Source of the DNA: Gilvimarinus polysaccharolyticus
Lineage (GTDB): Bacteria; Pseudomonadota; Gammaproteobacteria; Pseudomonadales; Cellvibrionaceae
Reading direction: 5' to 3'
NCBI RefSeq assembly: GCF_001187555.1
Contig: NZ_LFIJ01000002.1
Location: 1,495,736 to 1,559,735 of the forward strand
Length of the DNA stretch: 64,000 nucleotides
In this document: positions 60,822 to 64,000 of the stretch, piece by piece
Numbering within the stretch: position 1 is the first letter of the stretch
Layout: the number at the start of each line of letters is the position of its first letter
Notes under the pieces: generated by a model
What the model saw: only the letters and a program-made list of their open reading frames with translations
Told to the model about the DNA's origin: nothing
The model's database searches: none
Program-made: the position numbers and the translations under genes

Positions 60822-61639
60822 CCGAAGGTGTGCTCGCTGGCAGGGAAGGTGCCGTTTTTAACATCATCACGATACTTTTTGAGTGCACCGGCAATATCGC
60901 CAGTTTCAAGCAAAAAGTTTTTCGAAAACTTGGGCGGCTGGGGCGTCAAACCAAGGATGTCGTTAATAACCAATACTTGAGCATCGGTATCTGTGCCCGC
61001 GCCGATACCAACCGTCGGAATGTCGATGGCATCAGTAATGGCTTTTCCTAGCTCTGCAGGAACACATTCAAGCACAATCAATGAAGCGCCGGCAGCGGCC
61101 AATGCCTTGGCGTCCTTTACCATTTGCTCGGCTTTATCTGCCTCGCGCCCCTGTACCCGAAATCCGCCAAATTTATGTACCGATTGCGGCGTTAACCCTA
61201 AGTGAGCACATACTGGGATACCGCGATCGGTCAGCATTTGTACTGTGTTGACCAGCCATTCACCGCCCTCGATTTTAACCATGTGGGCACCGGCTTGCAT
61301 GACTCGGGTGGCGTTAGTTAACGCTTGCTCGGAGCTGGCGTAGGTCATAAAGGGGAGGTCGCCGATAATCAACGATTTATGGTTGCCTCGAGCTACCGCC
61401 TCGATGTGATAAATCATCTGCTCCATCGTGACTGGGATTACGCTGTCGTAGCCGAGAACTGTCATCCCTAGCGAATCACCCACTAAAACTGCTTCGATGC
61501 CGCACTGTTGTGCCATGGCGGCCATAGGTGCATCGTACAGTGAGACCATGACAAATTTTTCTTGGCCGCGTAATTTATGCAGAGTATTAATGGTGACTTT
61601 CTTTTCTAAAGCAGATTCGTGAACTTGTGAGTAGGGCAT
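60818..61639 (-). CDS. panB: Ketopantoate hydroxymethyltransferase PanB
   Basis: Enzyme of 273 residues that adds a hydroxymethyl group from methylene-tetrahydrofolate to 2-oxoisovalerate in pantothenate synthesis. Seen: VSLYDAPMAAMAQQCGIEAV, LVGDSLGMTVLGYDSVIPVT (metal Asp), DLPFMTYASSEQAL, VKIEGGEWL, AHLGLTPQSVHKFGGFRVQG and IGIGAGTD-type VGIGAGTDTDAQVLV. ATG at 61639 is chosen because it starts 10 nt after the kinase gene; longer starts overlap it. No panC follows within the window. Confidence 0.94.
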   Translation of the reverse strand: MPYSQVHESALEKKVTINTLHKLRGQEKFVMVSLYDAPMAAMAQQCGIEAVLVGDSLGMTVLGYDSVIPVTMEQMIYHIEAVARGNHKSLIIGDLPFMTYASSEQALTNATRVMQAGAHMVKIEGGEWLVNTVQMLTDRGIPVCAHLGLTPQSVHKFGGFRVQGREADKAEQMVKDAKALAAAGASLIVLECVPAELGKAITDAIDIPTVGIGAGTDTDAQVLVINDILGLTPQPPKFSKNFLLETGDIAGALKKYRDDVKNGTFPASEHTFG

Positions 61640-61649
61640 GAGGGTTACT

Positions 61650-62336
61650 CTATAAAGCGGGCGTAGGGTTGTAGTAGTGGCGGCCACTTTTTATGGTGGT
61701 GATGTACTCCACCAAGTGCTGAAAGTGGTCGCGATTTTGGGCCAAATTTAAATCTTGCGCGTTCACAATCAGTAGCGGTGCGCTGTCGTAATAGTGAAAG
61801 AAGCTGGTATAGGCTTCGTTGAGCACCTTTAAATAGTCATCGCTAATGTGTTGTTCAAATTCGTTACCGCGCTGCTTGACGCGTGCCTGCAGTACGTCTA
61901 GTGGGGCTTGTAGGTAGATCACTAAATCGGGGCGTGGGGCATCGAGTGTTAATTTTTCATACACTTGCTGATAAATATCCAGTTCGTCATCATCGAGCGT
62001 GACCTGGGCAAATAGCGGGTCTTTTTCGAGCATAAAGTCGGCGATACGACGGGGGCTGAACATGTCGTCTTGACGCAACTGCTGAATCTGTCCCGCTCGT
62101 TGAAACAGGAAAAACAATTGGGTTTGCAGTGCCACTGATTTGGGTTCTTGGTAAAAACGTGCCAAAAAGGGGTTTTGCTCAGGCTTCTCAAGCAGTAAAT
62201 CGTAATGGAAAAGCTGCGCTAAGTTTTGCGCCAGAGTCGTTTTGCCTACCCCGATAGGGCCTTCGATGGCAATGTAGTTGGGCAGCTCGACAGCGGATAA
62301 ATCCAATGCCAAGCTTTCGTACATAGCGTTTACCAC
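61650..62336 (-). CDS. Deoxynucleoside kinase
   Basis: Protein of 228 residues of the deoxyadenosine/deoxycytidine/thymidine kinase-2 fold. P-loop IAIEGPIGVGKTTLAQNLA, the LEKPEQNPFLARFYQEP segment, a DRS-like region at ADFMLEKDPLFAQVTLDD, and the lid VKQRGNEFEQHISDDYL are seen. It salvages deoxynucleosides with ATP. GTG at 62336 has GAGG 8 nt upstream and is preferred to ATG 62324. Its place between folK and panB is common in gammaproteobacteria. Confidence 0.9.
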   Translation of the reverse strand: MVNAMYESLALDLSAVELPNYIAIEGPIGVGKTTLAQNLAQLFHYDLLLEKPEQNPFLARFYQEPKSVALQTQLFFLFQRAGQIQQLRQDDMFSPRRIADFMLEKDPLFAQVTLDDDELDIYQQVYEKLTLDAPRPDLVIYLQAPLDVLQARVKQRGNEFEQHISDDYLKVLNEAYTSFFHYYDSAPLLIVNAQDLNLAQNRDHFQHLVEYITTIKSGRHYYNPTPAL

Positions 62337-62367
62337 GTGCGGATCCTCAATGAATGCTTGGCTCAGT

Positions 62368-62874
62368 TTAGCGCTGCACAGGGAGTTTTATCAAACCCGT
62401 GTCGTCGCAGCGCTGCGTCCAACTCGCAATGCTAGTGCCATCGGCAAGATGCAGCTTTGGGGCAATCTCAAGCAGTGGTCGTAAGACAAAATCCCGAACG
62501 GTTAAATAAGGATGAGGCACTGTCAGTCGCTCGTTGTCGATGCTGAGGTCATCATACAGCAACAAGTCCAAGTCCAGTGTACGTGGCCCCCAGCGCACTA
62601 GACGTTGCCGCTGGTGTGCTTGCTCGATAGCTTGCAGAGCATCAAGCAATGCTAAGGGCTTAAGTTGGGTTGTGAGTTGAGCCACGGCATTAATGTAGTC
62701 GGGCTGTTCACCAGGCCCTACGGCTCGTGAGCGATATAGTGATGAGGCATTTACAAGCTGCGAGTGTGGCAACTGGGCCAGTTCGTTGAGCGCCTGTTGC
62801 ACTTGTTTGACCGGGGTCTCGAGATTGCTCCCCAGACCAATATAGCAGCAGTGATGAGGGGCGGGCGCAGTCAC
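62368..62874 (-). CDS. folK: Hydroxymethyldihydropterin pyrophosphokinase FolK
   Basis: Folate-pathway enzyme of 168 residues that transfers pyrophosphate from ATP to 6-hydroxymethyl-dihydropterin. The start CYIGLGSNLETPVKQVQQAL, the active-site RRWGPRTLDLDLLLYDD-type segment (WGPRTLDLDLLLYDDLSID) and the HPYLTVRDFVLRPLLEIAP segment are intact. GTG start. It begins 4 nt after the end of pcnB. Confidence 0.95.
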   Translation of the reverse strand: MTAPAPHHCCYIGLGSNLETPVKQVQQALNELAQLPHSQLVNASSLYRSRAVGPGEQPDYINAVAQLTTQLKPLALLDALQAIEQAHQRQRLVRWGPRTLDLDLLLYDDLSIDNERLTVPHPYLTVRDFVLRPLLEIAPKLHLADGTSIASWTQRCDDTGLIKLPVQR

Positions 62875-62878
62875 CGCT

Positions 62879-64000
62879 TTAGCCCTGTTTAGGCTTGGAG
62901 CTTTTGCGGTTGTTATTGCGTCGACGCCGAGGTTTTCCTGAACCGCTAGACTTTAAGCTGCTAACCAGCCTAGCACGGCCTTCTTCATCGGCGGCTTGGA
63001 ACTGGGTCCACCAATTGCCTAGACCGCCTAGGTTCTCGCCCGCTTGCTCGCGCAATAGGACAAAATCGTAGGCGGCGCGAAAGCGCGGGTGCTCAAGCAT
63101 GGTGTAGGCGCGCTGGCCACCGCGTAGGGTGAGTCGGTGCTGCATGTCCCAGATCTCGCGCATGGGGATTAAAAACCGTTTTGGAACGGTGATTCGAGAT
63201 AGTTGCGCGCTCACGACTTGTTGTGACGCCTCATTAAAAGCTTGGCCTTTGGGCATGCTGCCCAGCAGTGTGGCCAGTAACGCTTGTTGTGGCGGCCATA
63301 ACAGCGCTGCGTAGATAAAGGCTGGGGTTATGGACTTGCCTGCCCGAATTCGTTTGTCAGTGTTACACATACACTGCTCGATCAGCTCTAGGGCTATTGG
63401 GTCGCCTGTTTGCAGGCGCTCTTCGAGCATGGGAAACAGCTGGCCAAATAGTTTGTACTCGCGCAGCAAGCGGAAAGTTGCGGTGGCGGAGCCGGCTAAA
63501 AATAATTTAAGGACTTCTTCAAATAGGCGTGCCGGCGGGATATTGCCAAGTAGGGCAGCCTGTTTCCTAATAGGTGCCGCAGTCTCGGGGGCGATACTGA
63601 ACCCCAGCTTGGCAGCAAAGCGCACAGCTCGCAGCATGCGTACAGGGTCTTCTTGGTAGCGAGTGGTGGGGTCGCCAATAATGCGCAAAACACGTTTTTC
63701 AAGATCGCGCATGCCGCCGGTGAAATCGTGTACCGCAAACCCATCAAGGCTGTAGTACAGAGCGTTGACGGTAAAGTCACGGCGTACCGCATCGGACTGT
63801 ACCGTGCCGTATACATTGTCACGCAGTACCATACCGTGTTCGCTGCGAGAGGCTTCATGGTGACCGCGAAAGGTGGTGACTTCGATGATCTCGCGACCAA
63901 AGCGGACGTGAACGATCTTGAATCGGCGGCCAATAATACGCGCGCTACGAAATAGTCGGTTGATTTGTTCAGGTTTGGCGTTAGTGGCAACATCAAAATC
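62879..64000 (-). CDS. pcnB: Poly(A) polymerase PcnB, 5' part beyond the window
   Basis: Polynucleotide adenylyltransferase I, which tails RNAs for decay. 373 codons are visible up to the window edge in an unbroken frame: DFDVATNAKPEQINRLF, IIGRRFKIVHVRFGREIIE, then QSDAVRRDFTVNALYYSLDG, the RMLRAVRFAAKLGF head-to-neck motif, and a basic C-terminal tail (KPRRRRNNNRKSSKPKQG) as in PcnB. The nucleotidyltransferase GS and DxD site lies outside. It would be the first gene seen of the leftward pcnB-folK-dNK-panB cluster. Confidence 0.93.
   Translation of the reverse strand, partial: DFDVATNAKPEQINRLFRSARIIGRRFKIVHVRFGREIIEVTTFRGHHEASRSEHGMVLRDNVYGTVQSDAVRRDFTVNALYYSLDGFAVHDFTGGMRDLEKRVLRIIGDPTTRYQEDPVRMLRAVRFAAKLGFSIAPETAAPIRKQAALLGNIPPARLFEEVLKLFLAGSATATFRLLREYKLFGQLFPMLEERLQTGDPIALELIEQCMCNTDKRIRAGKSITPAFIYAALLWPPQQALLATLLGSMPKGQAFNEASQQVVSAQLSRITVPKRFLIPMREIWDMQHRLTLRGGQRAYTMLEHPRFRAAYDFVLLREQAGENLGGLGNWWTQFQAADEEGRARLVSSLKSSGSGKPRRRRNNNRKSSKPKQG

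Noticed and set aside
1-64000. CRISPR arrays, insertion sequences and toxin-antitoxin pairs
   Set aside because: No regularly spaced repeats, transposase genes or typical small pairs were found; the YgfX-like gene is not counted as a toxin for lack of evidence.

Overview
The window reads as ordinary chromosome of a marine or environmental gammaproteobacterium. Gene order (nadB divergent from rpoE-rseABC), a complete MSHA pilus locus, RlmM, EpmC, YheU, GcvR, BolA, a CyaB-like cyclase and a PA2817-like protein beside a YadG/YadH transporter point to the Cellvibrionales/Pseudomonadales side of the class. I cannot name the species. Coding density is high, many genes overlap by 4 bp, and I see no prophage, insertion sequence, CRISPR array or plasmid gene.

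Layout. 1-2413: sdhE, a YgfX-like gene and nadB. 2414-5989: the envelope-stress operon rpoE-rseA-rseB-rseC, with a very good sigma-E promoter in front of rpoE and a second candidate in front of rseA. 6105-12667: a glycosyltransferase/PAP2 pair, dgkA, and an RND efflux adaptor-pump pair. 12759-17566: bolA, trhO and several poorly known genes. 17550-21105: leftward mioC-like, fldB, mnmC, plus trmL. 21265-38378: a 17 kb rightward MSHA type IV pilus locus (mshI to mshQ) ending in a 1374-residue adhesin-like MshQ with LamG and PA14 domains. 38450-51957: housekeeping genes (VIT1/CCC1 transporter, gcvR, yheU, rlmM, tusA, epmC, exonuclease, pdxB, NAD kinase-like, methyltransferase, alaA, msrB) and several unknowns. 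52188-52574: a duplicated tRNA-Glu/tRNA-Gly array. 52771-58011: PA2817-like gene, ABC transporter, queF, adenylate cyclase, nitroreductase. 58126-58843: tRNA-Ser, a partial tRNA-Ser copy split by a palindromic insertion, and tRNA-Arg. 59415-64000: a zinc-ribbon/membrane/repeat protein and the leftward pcnB-folK-dNK-panB cluster, pcnB being cut by the window edge.

Two functional themes stand out. First, surface behaviour: the MSHA locus encodes secretin, ATPases, platform, pilins and tip candidate, its extension ATPase MshE carries the N-terminal motifs that bind cyclic di-GMP, and the major pilin gene has its own promoter and a structured leader of about 140 nt. Second, tRNA wobble chemistry: TusA, MnmC, TrmL, TrhO and QueF all serve position 34 of tRNAs and sit in this window with tRNA-Glu(UUC), one of the substrates.

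The most unusual DNA is at 58196-58455. The 3' end of tRNA-Ser plus its terminator is repeated exactly, the repeat carries a second T arm interrupted in its loop by a 73-bp block of perfect small hairpins, and an inverted copy of the tRNA 3' end follows. No integrase is nearby. It looks like a small tRNA-associated palindromic element that I cannot assign to a named family.
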